A stretch of 64,000 nt of DNA from Pseudacidovorax sp. RU35E (GTDB lineage: Bacteria > Pseudomonadota > Gammaproteobacteria > Burkholderiales > Burkholderiaceae_C). Made by a program: the position numbers and the translations under genes. Positions 48,732 to 57,605 of the stretch are shown in pieces. Location of the stretch: positions 79,063 to 143,062 of the forward strand of contig NZ_FTMY01000016.1 of NCBI RefSeq assembly GCF_900156165.1, written 5' to 3'. Position 1 is the first letter of the stretch; every line of letters begins with the position of its first letter. Below the pieces are notes generated by a model. The model made no database searches. It was not told the origin of the DNA and was given only the letters and a program-made list of their open reading frames with translations.

Positions 48732-49334
48732 ATGCACGCTGAATTTCCAGCCCAAGCTCTAGCCGCAGTCGCCACACTCGTTGCGTCGCTGATTGCTGCC
48801 GCAGTCGCGTTCGTTAACCTTACGTTGACCAAGGAACTCAAAACTTCGGAATTTCGGCAGGCGTGGATTGACGCTCTACGCGAAGACTTAGCCAAGTTTC
48901 TGGGCGCCGCGCGCGCGTTCGCACGGGCGGCTGAAGTAGTGCATACCTTCGGTCCCGAGTACAAGGACAAGATTCCGCTATTCATTAGGGATGACAAAAT
49001 CAGTGAACTGCGCTATCAAGCAGCCGAAACCCTCAGCAGGATCAGGCTTCGGCTAAACCCCGAAGAGCCCGAACACGAGGAGCTATTGCGCCTCTTGGTG
49101 AAGGCAGTGCGAATTCAAAACGAGGCACTGGCTAACGGCGGCAGCGTTCAAGACGCACTCGATGCCGTTGACGCCGCTAACGACTACGCGCGCCCCGTTC
49201 TCAAGAGGGAATGGAAACGTGTAAAAGCAGGAGAGTTGCCATTCCGCGTTGTTCGCAACTGGTTGGCCCCGACGATCTTCATCGTCTCGATTGCCTTTCT
49301 GGTCTTCATGTGGAATGGCACGTTCAAAATCTAA
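48732..49334 (+). CDS. cassette 5: membrane protein with N- and C-terminal helices
   Basis: 200 residues. Hydrophobic helix at residues about 8-31 (AALAAVATLVASLIAAAVAFVNLTL), an acidic and helical middle (REDLAKFLGAARAFARAAEVV, RLRLNPEEPEHEELLRLL) and a second membrane segment at about 177-194 (APTIFIVSIAFLVFMW). No family recognised. Start 8 bp after the core site with no strong ribosome site. The stop overlaps the attC inverse core (ATCTAAC), which is usual for cassette genes. Confidence 0.7.
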   Translation: MHAEFPAQALAAVATLVASLIAAAVAFVNLTLTKELKTSEFRQAWIDALREDLAKFLGAARAFARAAEVVHTFGPEYKDKIPLFIRDDKISELRYQAAETLSRIRLRLNPEEPEHEELLRLLVKAVRIQNEALANGGSVQDALDAVDAANDYARPVLKREWKRVKAGELPFRVVRNWLAPTIFIVSIAFLVFMWNGTFKI

Positions 49335-49385
49335 CCTTTTGCTCCAGGGCACGGCTTCGCTGCCCGCTGAGCTCGAACGTTAGGC
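49329..49385 (+). other. attC site
   Basis: Inverse core ATCTAAC (49329-49335), the exact reverse complement of the cassette's opening GTTAGAT, hairpin gggca-cggcttcgc-tgccc and core GTTAGGC at 49379-49385. Length 57 bp, a minimal attC. Confidence 0.85.
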
Positions 49386-49401
49386 CTCATGAGAGTGGCA
49401 T

Positions 49402-50496
49402 ATGGATACGATAGGCGTCCTTGACCATAGTCGAATTTCGTTGATACCTCCAAAGTATTGGAAAGCCCACGAGTTTGCGTTCTTTCTGCATGACAGCGTT
49501 CTTCAAGCCTTAGTTGAGTACGAAGAAAGCGGCGCACACAACTGGGTTACAGACGCCTTCAGTCAGGCCGTAATGGAGCAACAAATCGTCGAGGATTTCG
49601 ACCTCTTAAAATTCATGAAGGAAAAGAACCTCATTGAACCTTACAAGCACCACCTAATTAGCCACTTGGTACTTAGGCTTGTTGGTGACATGCTAAATTT
49701 TCTCTACGAAGCATTCAGTGCTTTTGAGAAGCGAAAGTTTACCGTTGGTTGGTCGCTCTTAAGAAAACCTTTCAAAGAAAACCTGCTCTTTCTTAGCTGG
49801 ATCCTTGCTAACGAAGATGAGTTCATCGAGAAGTTTGAATCAGACAACCACAAAACACTCAACAACGTCAAAAAAGAAAAGCAAATAGAAATCTATGACG
49901 CCGCAATTAAAAAAATCCCAAACTCAAGCGCATATAGCGCGGAACTGCTATGGGATCATATCTACTCGAAAAATCACGCTACTGGTTTTGAGCCAATGTG
50001 GCAACGCGCCACTCACTTGATCACATCACAAGGTGACTTGCTTAAGACCGGGGACTACACAATAAATCTAATATTCGACAACCCATATAGCAATCACCAC
50101 TACGATCTGCTTTACGGACGGCTACCATATGTGATGATTTATTTGTCCTCAATCGCCTTCGAATGCTTCAATCGAATTCTCAGAATGAATGACCGTACGT
50201 ACAACCACATGGCGATTGTTTCACTGGGCTGCTATGAGGCGCTGTTCATTAATAATCGCCACACGCCTATCATCAAATCACTGAACAAGAGCTTTAAGTC
50301 ATTTCTGAAATGCATTCACTGCAGCAAAGACATTAAAATAAATAAAAGAAATGCCCCCGCAATGTATATTAGAGATCAACTAACCTGCGACAAATGCGGA
50401 CTTCAGTCCTCATTTCCGTTCTACTGGCTCATGGGGCAGTCAAAAATGACAGTGTCAGACAACCCTAAAATGCAGACCTCAAAAAATGAGGTCTAA
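49402..50496 (+). CDS. cassette 6: 364-residue protein with C-terminal zinc ribbon
   Basis: Large for a cassette gene and AT-rich. Mostly helical and aromatic-rich (WKAHEFAFFLHDSVLQAL, SHLVLRLVGDMLNFLYEAF, VGWSLLRKPFKENLLFLSWIL), with a C-terminal zinc ribbon C304-x2-C307 (CIHCSKD) and C329-x2-C332 (CDKCGLQ). No membrane segment of clear length and no family recognised. Start ATG 17 bp after the core site. The stop lies inside the following inverse core. Confidence 0.75.
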   Translation: MDTIGVLDHSRISLIPPKYWKAHEFAFFLHDSVLQALVEYEESGAHNWVTDAFSQAVMEQQIVEDFDLLKFMKEKNLIEPYKHHLISHLVLRLVGDMLNFLYEAFSAFEKRKFTVGWSLLRKPFKENLLFLSWILANEDEFIEKFESDNHKTLNNVKKEKQIEIYDAAIKKIPNSSAYSAELLWDHIYSKNHATGFEPMWQRATHLITSQGDLLKTGDYTINLIFDNPYSNHHYDLLYGRLPYVMIYLSSIAFECFNRILRMNDRTYNHMAIVSLGCYEALFINNRHTPIIKSLNKSFKSFLKCIHCSKDIKINKRNAPAMYIRDQLTCDKCGLQSSFPFYWLMGQSKMTVSDNPKMQTSKNEV

Positions 50497-50607
50497 TTGT
50501 AGGTTCGCCGCGGACGCGAATACAGGCCATGGCTCCGCCATTGTCATTGCCTGTATTGGTACCCTCCGCACTTCGTACTCCGGCGCCAGTTAACCTTGGC
50601 GTTCCCC
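50491..50607 (+). other. terminal attC site of the array
   Basis: Inverse core GTCTAAT (50491-50497), long central stem aatacaggc / gcctgtatt, the ttaaccttggc element and a degenerate core GTTCCCC (50601-50607). Length 117 bp. It has the same arms as the attC at 46191. Confidence 0.8.
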
Positions 50608-50657
50608 CGCAACAGGGGGATGAAGCCACGCTCCCGTACCGCCCGCACGTCGGCGGA

Positions 50658-51668
50658 TCAGTACGCGGCAGTGCGCAGCCGCCCAGTAGCCAGAAACTCT
50701 TCCACGTTCGCCAGCACCAAGTCGCCCATGGCGCGGCGGGTCTGTGCAGTGGCGCTCCCGATGTGGGGCAGCAGCACGACGTTGTCCATCTCCATCAGCG
50801 CGGCCGGCACCTGCGGCTCCTGGTCGAACACGTCGAGGGCGGCTCCACCGAGACGCCCCTGCTGCAGGGCCAGGACCAGCGCGGCTTCGTCGATGACCGA
50901 GCCGCGCGCGATGTTGACCACGATGCCCTGCGGGCCCAGCGCATCCAGCACCCGCGCATCGACGAGATGGCGCGTGGCCTCGCCGCCGGCGCAGGCCACG
51001 ATCAGGAAGTCGGCCCAGCGGGCCAACTCCACCAGCGAGGGCTCGTGCGTCCAGGCCACGCCCTCGCGCGGCGTGCGCGTGTGGTAGCGGATGTCCATGT
51101 CGAAGCCGGCGAAGCGGCGGGCGATGGTCTGGCCGATGCGGCCCAGGCCCAGGATGCCCAGCTTGCGGCCGCTGACGCGTGTGCCCAGCGGGCCGGGCCC
51201 GATGCGCGGCCAGTCGCCGCGGCGCACCAGGCGCTCGGCCCGGCCCATGCCGCGGGCGGCGTCGATGAGCAGGCCCACGGCCAGGTCGGCCACGCAGTCG
51301 TTCAAGACGTCGGGCGTGTAGCTCACGGCCACGGCGCGGGCCTTGGCGGCCTCCAGGTCCAGCGCGTCCAGGCCCACGCCCAGGCTGCAGATGGCGCGCA
51401 GCTTGGGCAGGGCCTCGATCAGCGCGGCATCGGCGCCGTCGGTGGCGGTGGTGACGACCATCTCGATGCGCTCGGCATGCGCTTGGGCGGTGGCGAGCAT
51501 CTGCTCGCGCGTCGGGGCCACTACGCAGGCATGGCGCTCCTGCAGCACGGCCTTGAGCGGTGGCGGCAGTTGTGCAGAAAGCAGCAGCAGCGGCGTGTCG
51601 GCCGATGCGGCGCTGGTTGCGGGTCCGTTCGCGGGCGCGTCCTTCGGCATGGAGGGCGCGCCGCTCAT
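50658..51668 (-). CDS. D-2-hydroxyacid dehydrogenase
   Basis: 336 residues with the D-isomer dehydrogenase layout: SLGVGLDALDLEAAK, Rossmann motif GILGLGRIGQTIARR, catalytic-domain NIARGSVIDEAALV (Arg), DVFDQEPQVP (Glu) and LLPHIGSAT (His). It should reduce a 2-oxoacid such as hydroxypyruvate or 2-keto sugar acid. Last gene of a minus-strand operon; its start overlaps the NIPSNAP stop by four bases. Confidence 0.88.
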   Translation of the reverse strand: MSGAPSMPKDAPANGPATSAASADTPLLLLSAQLPPPLKAVLQERHACVVAPTREQMLATAQAHAERIEMVVTTATDGADAALIEALPKLRAICSLGVGLDALDLEAAKARAVAVSYTPDVLNDCVADLAVGLLIDAARGMGRAERLVRRGDWPRIGPGPLGTRVSGRKLGILGLGRIGQTIARRFAGFDMDIRYHTRTPREGVAWTHEPSLVELARWADFLIVACAGGEATRHLVDARVLDALGPQGIVVNIARGSVIDEAALVLALQQGRLGGAALDVFDQEPQVPAALMEMDNVVLLPHIGSATAQTRRAMGDLVLANVEEFLATGRLRTAAY

Positions 51669-52006
51669 GCCTTGGCCCCGCTGGCGGCGGTGAGGGCCGC
51701 GAAGTCCACCTCGCGCAGGATGGCGGTGGTCTGCTGCTGCACATGGTCGTCCGCCAGGCTGCGGCGCTTGTAGGCCAGCCAGCGCGGATCGGCGTCCAGC
51801 GCGGCGCGGCGCGCATCGCGGTCGGCAAAGTCGCGGTAGCGCCAGGCATGGACCACCTGGTTCTGCTCGCCGATGTCGCTGACGGCATAGAGCGCGGGCT
51901 CGCCCAGGTGGTCGACCTGGACGTCGCGGCCTTCGGCGGCATAGCGGGCGACGAAATCGCGCGTGGTGGCGATGCGCAGGGTGTAGGTACGCAGTTCGAT
52001 GATCAT
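51665..52006 (-). CDS. NIPSNAP-family protein
   Basis: 113 residues: MIIELRTYTL, a following G-x-V-HAWRYRDFADRDARRAALDADPRWLAY segment and a closing strand, the ferredoxin-like NIPSNAP domain. Such proteins are often paired with dehydrogenases or oxygenases in operons; function unknown. Coupled by ATGA overlap to the dehydrogenase gene and 19 bp from the upstream one. Confidence 0.85.
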   Translation of the reverse strand: MIIELRTYTLRIATTRDFVARYAAEGRDVQVDHLGEPALYAVSDIGEQNQVVHAWRYRDFADRDARRAALDADPRWLAYKRRSLADDHVQQQTTAILREVDFAALTAASGAKA

Positions 52007-52025
52007 GGGTCGAAGAAGAAGAGGG

Positions 52026-52982
52026 TCAGGCGGCGCCGGGCAGGCAGCGTTCGATCAGCTCGTCCAGCGAGGCATCGGCGCGGAAGCCGAGCGAGCGGGC
52101 GAGGGCGGTGTCCACGGTCGGCCAGCGCGCGAACTGCGGAATGATGGCCGGGTCGGGCGCGTAGCTCAGGCGCTGCGACACCTCCACGCCGAAGCGGCGC
52201 ATCAGCGCCGCCACCACCTCGGCCACCGAGACGTGCAGCGAAGGCAGCGTCCAGGCGCGGGTGGCGGGCAGGCGCTCGGCGTCGAGCGTGGCGGCGTGGA
52301 TCAGCGCCTCCACGCAGGCCGGCAGCGAGATCAGCCACAGCGTGCCTTCGGCATCGACGGGCGATTCGTAGCTGCGGCCCGCGGCCAGTTCGCGGATGAG
52401 GTCGCTGGCGAAGGCCGACAGCGCGCCGTTGGGCAGGCCGGGCCGGGCCACCACGCTGGGCAGGCGCGGCGAGCGGCCATCGATCCAGCCGCGGCGGCTG
52501 TAGTCGGCCAGCAGGATTTCCAGCATGCGTTTGTGGGCGCCGTAGGACATCGTGGGCACGATGGGCGTGGCGTCGTCGATGTGCGGCGGCAGCGGCAGGC
52601 CGAACACGCCGATGGAGCTGGTCTGCACCAGGCGCGGCGCCTTGCCGGTGGCGTGGTGCTGGCGACGCAGGTCTTCGAACAGCTCAAGCGTGCCGCGCAG
52701 GTTGACGGTGTGGCCGAGCTCGAACTCGCGCTCGGCCTGGCCGCTGGTGACGGCCGCCAGGTGGAAGACCACGTCGGGCGGCTCGGCCAGCGCCTGGGCG
52801 CGCACGGCCGCATCGGCGACGGAGCCGCGCAACTGCGTGAGCCTGGGATGCGCGGGCAGGTCGAGCGCGATGTCCACCGCCACGAACTGCGTGAGCGGCA
52901 GCGCGTCGACGCCGGCCAGCAGTCGATGCACGAGGGCCTGGCCGACGAAGCCGCCGGCGCCGGTGACGAGGACACGGGTCAT
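52026..52982 (-). CDS. denD: NAD-dependent epimerase/dehydratase family, D-erythronate dehydrogenase-like
   Basis: 318 residues, extended SDR: TRVLVTGAGGFVGQALVHRLL, VVFHLAAVTSGQAEREFELGH, TSSIGVFG and YGAHKRMLEILL with the YxxxK pair. The sequence SSIGVFG followed by MSYGAHK resembles DenD, which oxidises D-erythronate. Start overlaps the isomerase stop (ATGA). Symbol is by similarity of motifs and the neighbouring OtnI-like gene. Confidence 0.8.
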   Translation of the reverse strand: MTRVLVTGAGGFVGQALVHRLLAGVDALPLTQFVAVDIALDLPAHPRLTQLRGSVADAAVRAQALAEPPDVVFHLAAVTSGQAEREFELGHTVNLRGTLELFEDLRRQHHATGKAPRLVQTSSIGVFGLPLPPHIDDATPIVPTMSYGAHKRMLEILLADYSRRGWIDGRSPRLPSVVARPGLPNGALSAFASDLIRELAAGRSYESPVDAEGTLWLISLPACVEALIHAATLDAERLPATRAWTLPSLHVSVAEVVAALMRRFGVEVSQRLSYAPDPAIIPQFARWPTVDTALARSLGFRADASLDELIERCLPGAA

Positions 52983-53767
52983 GAGAGCAATCCTTGTTGG
53001 CGCAGCGGCGCCGCCCAGGCCAGGCCTTCGGCGGCGGTGCTGCGGGGTTTGTATTCGCAGCCGACCCAGTTGTCGTAGCCGGCGGCGGGCAGGGCGGCGA
53101 TGGTGGCGAGCAGGCCGTCGCGCGACAGGTCGGGCTCGTGGCGGTCGGGCGCACCGGCCAACTGCACATGGCCGATGAAGCCGCGGCAGCGTGCCAGCTC
53201 CTGCGCCAGGTCCAGGCCTTCCTTCACGCAGTGGTAGAGGTCGAACTGCAGGCGCAGCCGCGCCGAGTCGAAGGCGCGGATGACCTCGAGTGCCTGCTCG
53301 GGCAGCCAGTAGAAGTAGCCGGGCATGTCGGCGCGGTTGAGCGGCTCCAGCATCAGCACCAGGTCGTCGGCCTCGGCCTGGCGAATGGCCCAGGCCAGGT
53401 TCTGGTCCAGCGCCTGGCGGCAGGCGCGTGCCTCGTGACCGCGGCAGTCGCCGGCCATCACGTGGATGCGGCGCGAGCCCGTGGCCTCGGCCACGGCGCG
53501 GGCCCGGTCGAAGCATTCGCGGAACTCGGCCTGGCCGCCGGGGATGGCGGCCCAGCCGAGGCGCCCAGGGCTGTCGGGGCGGATGGGCGTGTTGTGCAGC
53601 ACGGCGGTGAGGCCGTGGGCCCGCAGCGCATCGGCATACGCGGCAGGTGCCTGCTCGTAGGGTTGCAGCATCTCGACGCCGGCAAAGCCGTCGGCCGCGG
53701 CGGCGGCGAAGCGCTGGTCGAGCGGAAGATGGCCGTAAAGCCACTCCAGATTGGCGTTCAGTTGCAT
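52979..53767 (-). CDS. otnI: hydroxypyruvate / 2-oxo-tetronate isomerase (OtnI/Hyi-like)
   Basis: 262 residues, TIM-barrel: NANLEWLYGHLPLDQRFAAAAADGFAGVE, HVMAGDCRG, MLEPLN-ADMPGYF, LQFDLYHC and VGCEYKPR carry the metal-binding Glu/Asp/His residues of the xylose-isomerase-like fold. OtnI isomerises 2-oxo-tetronates in acid-sugar breakdown. Start at 53767 gives the family's MQLNANLEWLY N-terminus. Confidence 0.87.
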   Translation of the reverse strand: MQLNANLEWLYGHLPLDQRFAAAAADGFAGVEMLQPYEQAPAAYADALRAHGLTAVLHNTPIRPDSPGRLGWAAIPGGQAEFRECFDRARAVAEATGSRRIHVMAGDCRGHEARACRQALDQNLAWAIRQAEADDLVLMLEPLNRADMPGYFYWLPEQALEVIRAFDSARLRLQFDLYHCVKEGLDLAQELARCRGFIGHVQLAGAPDRHEPDLSRDGLLATIAALPAAGYDNWVGCEYKPRSTAAEGLAWAAPLRQQGLLS

Positions 53768-53858
53768 GGGGTAGCGGTCGCGTGTGGGGTGTCGGTCATA
53801 CAAAGAGCCGCGGAGCAGGCCACGCCGGAGCAATCGAGGATGTGGCTGGGGCCATGCG

Positions 53859-54785
53859 TCATTGCTTCCCGGCCTGAGCCAGGAAAGGACCGAGCCGCTG
53901 TGGCGTCATCAGCGCGACCACGGCCGACAGTTCGGCCTCGCCCAGGCCCATGGCGTCGGCCATGCGCAGCACCTGCTGCACCGCGCCGGTCACGGGCATG
54001 GGGGCGCCGCTGTCGCGGGCGACGGCGGCCACGGTGTCGATGTCCTTCAGCATGGTGGCCAGCGCGCCGATGATCTGCGGCTGGGCCTGCGCCATGCGCG
54101 GCGCAAAGACCTGCAGCGGCTTGGAGTCGGCCCAGCCGCCGGCCAGCGCCGGGGCCAGCCGCTCGATGGCGATGCCGTTGCGCTCGGCGAAGCCGATGGC
54201 CTCGGCCAGCGCGACCACGGCGGTGGCCACCAGCGTCTGGTTGCACAGCTTGGTGGCCTGGCCGGCCCCGCTGGAGCCCATGTGCGTGATGTTGCCGGCA
54301 TAGGCGCGCAGGGCGCCGAAGGCTTCGTCGAGGTGCGTGGCTTCGCCGCCGACCATGATGGCCAGCGTGCCGGCCTCCACGCCGCCGATGCCGCCGGAGA
54401 CCGGCGCATCCAGCCAGTGGGCGCCACTGGCGGCCTGCAGCCGGGCGGCGAAGTCGCGGGTGCGCTGCGGATGGATGCTGGAATGGTCGGCCAGCCAGCG
54501 CAGGCCGCGCACCTGCGCCAGGCCGTTCTCGCCGAAGACCACGGCTTCGACCGCGTCGGCATCGAAGAGGCACATCAGCGCGCCATCGGCGCCCTGGGCC
54601 GCCTCGGCCGGCGTGGCGGCCACCTGCGCGCCAAGGGCGGCCAGCGGCGCGGCCTTGGCGGGCGAGCGGTTCCACACGCGCACCGTGTGGCCGGCGGCCA
54701 GCAGGCGGCGGACCATGGGGGCGCCCATCAGGCCCAGGCCGCAGAAGGCGAGGGTCAGCGGGCGCTGGGTAGCGGGCGCGCTCAT
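53859..54785 (-). CDS. NAD-dependent beta-hydroxyacid dehydrogenase (L-threonate dehydrogenase-like)
   Basis: 308 residues: LAFCGLGLMGAPMVRRLLAAGH (dinucleotide fold), DAPVSGGIGGVEAGTL (substrate loop) and GSSGAGQATKLCNQ with the catalytic Lys. Family includes LtnD and 3-hydroxyisobutyrate dehydrogenase. Next to DenD/OtnI-like genes, L-threonate dehydrogenase is the better guess. Start MSAPATQ was chosen; 42 upstream codons overlap the IlvD gene region. Confidence 0.83.
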   Translation of the reverse strand: MSAPATQRPLTLAFCGLGLMGAPMVRRLLAAGHTVRVWNRSPAKAAPLAALGAQVAATPAEAAQGADGALMCLFDADAVEAVVFGENGLAQVRGLRWLADHSSIHPQRTRDFAARLQAASGAHWLDAPVSGGIGGVEAGTLAIMVGGEATHLDEAFGALRAYAGNITHMGSSGAGQATKLCNQTLVATAVVALAEAIGFAERNGIAIERLAPALAGGWADSKPLQVFAPRMAQAQPQIIGALATMLKDIDTVAAVARDSGAPMPVTGAVQQVLRMADAMGLGEAELSAVVALMTPQRLGPFLAQAGKQ

Positions 54786-54831
54786 CGGCGGGCCTTTCGT
54801 TGCAGACGCTTCGTCATTCGCAGGTCCGCGC

Positions 54832-56604
54832 TCATGGCTGAACGTCCTTGCCGCCCAGGCCCTCATCGATGGAGGGCACCTGATCGTCCTCCGGATACGG
54901 CCAGTCCACACAGCCCGAGTGTGTTACGGCGCCCAGGTGCGTGGGGCCGACCAGCTTGGCGTACTTCTCCAGCGCGCCGGCCAGGCGCTCGCGCTGGAAG
55001 GGCTTGGCCGCGGCGCGTCGGCGTGCGAGTTCGGCCTCGTCCGCCTCCAGCACGATGGTGCCGGCCGCGGCGTCGATGCGGATTCGGTCGCCCTCCTTCA
55101 CCAGCGCGATGGGGCCGCCGGCGGCCGCCTCCGGGCTGGCGTAGCCGATGCACATGCCGCGCGTGGCGCCGGAGAAGCGGCCGTCGGTCAGCAGCGCGAC
55201 CTGCTCGCCGCGGCCCTGGCCATAGATGGCGGCAGTGACGGCCAGCATCTCGCGCATGCCGGGGCCGCCGCGCGGGCCTTCGTTGCGGATCACCAGCACG
55301 TCGCCCGGCTCGTAGGCCTGGGCGGCGACGGCCTTCATGCAGTCCTCCTCGGTCTCGAACACACGGGCGCGGCCGTCGAACTGCAGTGACTTGAGGCCGG
55401 CGATCTTGATGAGCGCGCCGTCGGGGCAGAGGTTGCCCTTGAGCACCACCAGCCCGCCCGAGGCGTGGATCGGCGTGGCCGCCTCGCGCACGATGCGCCC
55501 GTCCGGGCCGGGGAAGGCGGCCAGCTCTTCGGCCAGGGTGCGACCGGTGACGGTCATGGTGTGACCATGCAGGTGGCCGCCCTGGAGCAGCGCGTTGAGC
55601 ACCACCGGCACGCCGCCGATGACGTTCAGGTCCTTGGCGAGGTAGCGGCCGCCGGGCGACAGGTCGGCCACCAGCGGCGTGCGCTGGAACACGCGCGCCA
55701 CGTCGTCGAAGGTGAAGACGATGCCGGCCTCGTGCGCAATGGCCGGGATGTGCATCGCCGCATTGGTGCTGCCGCCGGTGGCGGCCACGGCGGCGCAGGC
55801 GTTCTCCAGGCTTTCGCGGGTGATCAGGTCGCGCGGCAGCGGCCCGCCGTTTTCGAGGATCTGCATCACGCGCAGGCCGGCGCGGCGGGCCAGGGCCAGG
55901 CGCTCGCTGTAGACGGCCGGGATGGTGGCGGTGCCCAGCAAGGACAGGCCCAGCGCCTCGCCCACCATCGCCATGGTGTTGGCGGTGAACTGGCCGGGGC
56001 AGGCGCCCACGGTCATGGCGCAGGTGCGCTCGATCTGGTCCAGCTGCTTGAGCGTGATGGCACCGGTCTGGTGGCGGCCGGTGCCTTCGATGGCGGTGAG
56101 CACCGTGCGCTCCTCGCCCTCGGGCGAGTAGCCCGGCAGCATCGAGCCGCCATAGACGAAGACCGAGGGCACGTTCAGCCGCACCATGGCCATCATCATC
56201 CCGGGCAGCGTCTTGTCGCAGCCGCCGAAGGTGACCAGGCCGTCGTAGGCATGGCCCCGCACCGCCAGCTCGACGCTGTCGGCGATCAGTTCGCGCGACA
56301 GCAGGCTCATGCGCATGCCGTCGTGACCCATAGAGGTGCCGTCGGAAACCGAGATGGTGGTGAAGCTCACCGGATGCCCGCCGCCCTCGGCCACGCCCAG
56401 GCGGGCGTAGTCGGCCTGCGGGCCCAGCGACTTGGAACAGGGCGTGTTGTCGCCAGCGGTGCTGACGATGCCGACCATCGACTTGGCCAGCGTCTCGTCG
56501 TCCATGCCGGTGGCGCGCAGGAAGCCGCGGTGGGCGGCGCGGCCCGGGCCTTCGGTGACGGCGCGGGAACGGTGCTTGTGCAGGGAGCGGGGGGTGTCGG
56601 TCAT
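54832..56604 (-). CDS. IlvD/Edd-family dehydratase
   Basis: 590 residues; three cluster Cys are present: C56 (NTPCSKS), C129 (GGCDKTLPG) and C202 (GACPGQF). Other hallmarks: [14 protein letters not shown] and [11 protein letters not shown]. Family members dehydrate dihydroxy acids or aldonic acids (arabinonate, xylonate, gluconate). In this operon an aldonic or tetronic acid substrate is more likely than the valine-pathway acid. Starts with an ATGA overlap on the regulator gene. Confidence 0.9.
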   Translation of the reverse strand: MTDTPRSLHKHRSRAVTEGPGRAAHRGFLRATGMDDETLAKSMVGIVSTAGDNTPCSKSLGPQADYARLGVAEGGGHPVSFTTISVSDGTSMGHDGMRMSLLSRELIADSVELAVRGHAYDGLVTFGGCDKTLPGMMMAMVRLNVPSVFVYGGSMLPGYSPEGEERTVLTAIEGTGRHQTGAITLKQLDQIERTCAMTVGACPGQFTANTMAMVGEALGLSLLGTATIPAVYSERLALARRAGLRVMQILENGGPLPRDLITRESLENACAAVAATGGSTNAAMHIPAIAHEAGIVFTFDDVARVFQRTPLVADLSPGGRYLAKDLNVIGGVPVVLNALLQGGHLHGHTMTVTGRTLAEELAAFPGPDGRIVREAATPIHASGGLVVLKGNLCPDGALIKIAGLKSLQFDGRARVFETEEDCMKAVAAQAYEPGDVLVIRNEGPRGGPGMREMLAVTAAIYGQGRGEQVALLTDGRFSGATRGMCIGYASPEAAAGGPIALVKEGDRIRIDAAAGTIVLEADEAELARRRAAAKPFQRERLAGALEKYAKLVGPTHLGAVTHSGCVDWPYPEDDQVPSIDEGLGGKDVQP

Positions 56605-57347
56605 GGTGTGGGGCGGATCTTCAAGGGCGTGGAAGCGGGTTGATCGGGCAGTTCGGGGTCGAGGCGGTCGAAGACCCAGGCGATGTCCTGCTCCATGCAG
56701 CGGCGCGCCGCGGTGGCGTCGCCCGCGCGCAGGGCGGCCACGGTCTGCTCGTGCAGATGGTCGGAGGGTTGCTCGTCGGTGTGCAGGTAGGCGCGCGTGG
56801 CGCGCAGGTAGGCGCCCGATTGCAGCCACAGGCTTTCGATCATGGCGATGAGCACCGGCGACTGCGCCGCCTGGTAGATGGTGAAGTGGAAGACCAGGTT
56901 CATCTCCAGGCTGGCGGGCAGGCTCTCGGGGGCGTGTCGCGCCCGCGTGATGCGCTGGGCCATGTCGTCCAGTTCGTCCAGCTGGGCGGGCAGCAGCCGC
57001 GGCGTGGCCCATTCGGTGGCCTGGCCTTCCACCAGCATGCGCACGCGGCGGATGTCGGCCAGCTTGTCGCGCGTGATCAGGGGCACGCGCGTGGTGCCGT
57101 TGGGCAGCGGCTCCAGGCCCTGCTGCGCCACCAGCCGTCGCAACGCCTCCCGCACGGGCATGGTGCTGGTGCCCAGCGCATCGGCCAGGTACTGGATGCC
57201 CAGCGGCTGGCCGGCGCGGAATTCGCCGTTCATCAGCTTGTTGCGCAGCGCCTGGTAGACCGACTCGTTCACGGACGAGCGCGTGATCGGCTTGAGGAGG
57301 CCCAGGGTGTCGGTGGCCGACGCGTCGGACGGGGAGGCGAGAGCCAT
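56601..57347 (-). CDS. GntR-family (FadR/FCD type) regulator
   Basis: 248 residues. N-terminal winged [48 protein letters not shown]; then FCD domain with the metal ligands D/H ([51 protein letters not shown]). It is first in the operon it should control, with a palindrome just upstream. A basic to acidic sugar acid or its product is the probable ligand. Confidence 0.9.
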   Translation of the reverse strand: MALASPSDASATDTLGLLKPITRSSVNESVYQALRNKLMNGEFRAGQPLGIQYLADALGTSTMPVREALRRLVAQQGLEPLPNGTTRVPLITRDKLADIRRVRMLVEGQATEWATPRLLPAQLDELDDMAQRITRARHAPESLPASLEMNLVFHFTIYQAAQSPVLIAMIESLWLQSGAYLRATRAYLHTDEQPSDHLHEQTVAALRAGDATAARRCMEQDIAWVFDRLDPELPDQPASTPLKIRPTP

Positions 57348-57364
57348 GCGGGCCAGGGTTTTGA

Positions 57365-57378
57365 TGTTTGATCAAATC
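57365..57378. promoter_or_regulatory. palindromic operator candidate for the GntR regulator
   Basis: The perfect palindrome tttgatcaaa (57367-57376) lies 20 bp upstream of the GntR start in the divergent space to uvrA. FCD-type GntR proteins bind short palindromes of this kind. The rest of 57379-57605 holds no gene that I can support. Confidence 0.5.
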
Positions 57379-57605
57379 TTAGACGCCATGCTGACGTTTG
57401 TCATCGGCGTTATCCCGCGCGGCGGCGCCCGCGTCAGGGGCAAGCTGCATGCCGCGACCGGTGCAGCACGCCTGCACCGACCCCGTTCCGCACGGTGCGG
57501 ACCTGCCTCCGACGATCGTCGTGGGGCCGGATTCCGGCCAAAGCCTTGCGCCGGTGCGGGTGGGTTCGCATTCCTAGAATCTCTGCCCCCATCCCCAAGG
57601 CACGC

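Larger units (their letters stand above)
44632..50607. mobile_element. chromosomal integron remnant with cassette array
   Basis: Left boundary is a truncated intI, right boundary a degenerate core site before the D-2-hydroxyacid dehydrogenase gene. Cassettes begin with core sites at 45061, 45881, 46252, 47703, 48718 and 49379, and each ends with an inverse core that pairs with its own start (for example GTTATGC at 45061 with GCATAAC at 45851; GTTAGAT at 48718 with ATCTAAC at 49329). All cassette genes face right, away from intI. Base composition drops sharply against the host, strongest in 47739-48635 and 49402-50496. Confidence 0.85.

Noticed and set aside
47739..49334. A two-gene Thoeris-type defence system
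   Set aside because: The TIR cassette has no ThsA-like (sirtuin/SLOG or Macro) neighbour; the next gene is a separate cassette with its own attC.
57495..57605. Longer start for uvrA
   Set aside because: The 37 extra codons are Arg/Pro-rich and precede the family's normal N-terminus (SIRIRGARQHNL), which begins right at ATG 57606.
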